A stretch of 64,000 nucleotides of DNA from AP-15 sp963732095 (GTDB lineage: Bacteria > Pseudomonadota > Alphaproteobacteria > ATCC43930 > CGMCC-115725): positions 308,433-372,432 of the forward strand of contig CAVSZA010000054.1 of assembly GCA_963732095.1 (NCBI GenBank), written 5' to 3'. Positions 63,186-64,000 of the stretch are shown here, in pieces. A model generated the notes under the pieces. That model did not search any database, had not been told where the DNA came from, and saw only the letters and a program-made list of their open reading frames with translations. The first letter of the stretch is position 1, and each line of letters begins with the position of its first letter. The position numbers and the translations under genes were made by a program.

Positions 63186-63881
63186 TTAGGCTGGCAAATC
63201 GATCCCGAATGTCTCGAAGAACCCGCGTTTGCCCTCCGGTGTGACGAGCAGCGCCCGGGTGTCGCGCATGCGGGCTACCCAGTGGAGATCAAAACAGCGC
63301 GCCGCAAGAGCCGCCCCGAGGGCGCCTGCGAGATGCGTCCGGCGCTCGCTCCAATCGAGGCATGGCCGGCAGAAGGGACGGCGAGACGGGCTCTTTTCGC
63401 GCAGGTCGACGCCGAATTCGAATAAGAAAGTTTCGCCTTCAGGTGTGACCATGCCGCCGTCTTCGGACAGTGCAACATGGTCCCGAGCAGCCAGCGCATC
63501 GGCCAACCCCACACCGAGCCGTCCGGCAAGATGGTCGTAGCAGGTGCGCGCATTACGCAGCGCGTCGCCGCCGCGCCATCGCGGCTGGTAGCGAGGCGGG
63601 CCGTCTGCGGCAACCGCCATGATGCTTTCGAGCATCCGGCCAATCATCGGCGAGGCGAGCCGGTAATAGGCATGCCGGCCCTGCTTTGCCAGGGCGAGCA
63701 GCCGGCCTCCGGTCATTTTGGCGAGATGGCCGCTCGCGGTCTGCGGCGCGACGCCGCCGGCATAGGCGAGCTCGGTGGCGGTCAAGGCGCGGCCGTCGAG
63801 TAACGCCGTCAACATGTTGGCACGAGCGGGATTGCCGACGAGCGCGGCAACCTCGGCAAGCGATGGCTGAATTGGTTCCAT
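63186..63881 (-). CDS. ArsR-family winged-helix regulator
   Basis: A 231-residue regulator. The winged helix is in LVGNPARANMLTALLDGRAL, TATELAYAGGVAPQTASGHL and HAYYRLASP. The C-terminal part has a possible metal or redox-sensing Cys set (NARTCYDHLAGRLG, RPFCRPCLDWSERR, ARCFDLHW) as in longer ArsR proteins. The first Met of the family is at 63881; the frame extends to 63917. It probably controls the LLM gene 60 bases downstream and perhaps the dioxygenase locus. Confidence 0.82.
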   Translation of the reverse strand: MEPIQPSLAEVAALVGNPARANMLTALLDGRALTATELAYAGGVAPQTASGHLAKMTGGRLLALAKQGRHAYYRLASPMIGRMLESIMAVAADGPPRYQPRWRGGDALRNARTCYDHLAGRLGVGLADALAARDHVALSEDGGMVTPEGETFLFEFGVDLREKSPSRRPFCRPCLDWSERRTHLAGALGAALAARCFDLHWVARMRDTRALLVTPEGKRGFFETFGIDLPA

Positions 63882-64000
63882 GCCGTGAAAATTAAGCCTG
63901 CGCCGCCGTGATGTCATCGCGCGATACTACGGAATTGGCCGTATTGATCCCGTTGGACCGCCTGCCAAGTGAACGATACATCGTCACCAGGAGCAGAGAT

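Overview
The window looks like chromosomal DNA of a GC-rich, aerobic alphaproteobacterium (Hyphomicrobiales/Rhodospirillales-like; genus not determinable). The evidence is a mitochondrial-type ATP12 chaperone gene overlapping an RluA-type pseudouridine synthase and RarA, a PimC/PimD-like acyl-CoA dehydrogenase pair, an ECF42-type sigma factor paired with a DGPF protein, and several interspersed palindromes typical of this class (GTCATTGCGAG-type, GGCCGGATCAAGTCCGGCC-type, CCTCCCCTCSCC-type). No rRNA, tRNA or CRISPR array was seen.

Layout. 0-14 kb is a zone of decay. It holds a BBP2-like porin, a Tat-signal amidohydrolase, a DUF1906 protein, a DUF4337 protein, two adjacent ClC chloride channels and an SGNH hydrolase, all carrying frameshifts or stops, plus a FixJ-type receiver remnant. 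Only an OmpA/transporter-like barrel gene, a PoxB-like ThDP enzyme and an in-frame PhyH-PdxJ fusion stay open. 14-28.6 kb is well-kept metabolism: acylphosphatase, DJ-1/PfpI protein, both subunits of a propionyl-CoA-type carboxylase, a carboxymuconolactone decarboxylase-like protein, a methyltransferase, ATP12, RluA-type synthase, RarA, two acyl-CoA dehydrogenases, a frameshifted Gfo/Idh oxidoreductase and LeuA with a hairpin-bearing leader.

29-33 kb is a compact, overlapping four-gene set (TIGR04282 transferase, multi-spanning GT-C glycosyltransferase, radical SAM/SPASM protein, GT2 transferase) that looks like a glycan or glycolipid pathway of unknown product. 33.8-34.8 kb is a dead IS1595 transposase. 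35-42.8 kb holds a dienelactone hydrolase, a hybrid histidine kinase, a GST, the DGPF/ECF42 pair, an exported methyltransferase and NudC. 42.8-44.6 kb is an AT-richer block ended by a diverged partial copy of the nudC 3' end. 44.6-48 kb is an EmrAB-type efflux pair with a divergent TetR regulator and a visible operator. 48.3-52.1 kb is an AT-richer surface-glycan block (membrane protein, GtrB-like GT2, methyltransferase).

52-64 kb has a tandem-DUF427 protein, a CO-dehydrogenase-like molybdenum hydroxylase operon (M-S-L), VapBC, Sua5, an mscL remnant, and a divergent aromatic catabolism locus. That locus consists of an LLM monooxygenase, a Rieske dioxygenase alpha/beta pair without its own electron-transfer genes, a TIGR03617-like F420-type oxidoreductase and an ArsR-type regulator. 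The pccAB, pimCD, Cox-like and dioxygenase genes together suggest a soil organism degrading aromatic, alicyclic and odd-chain carbon sources.
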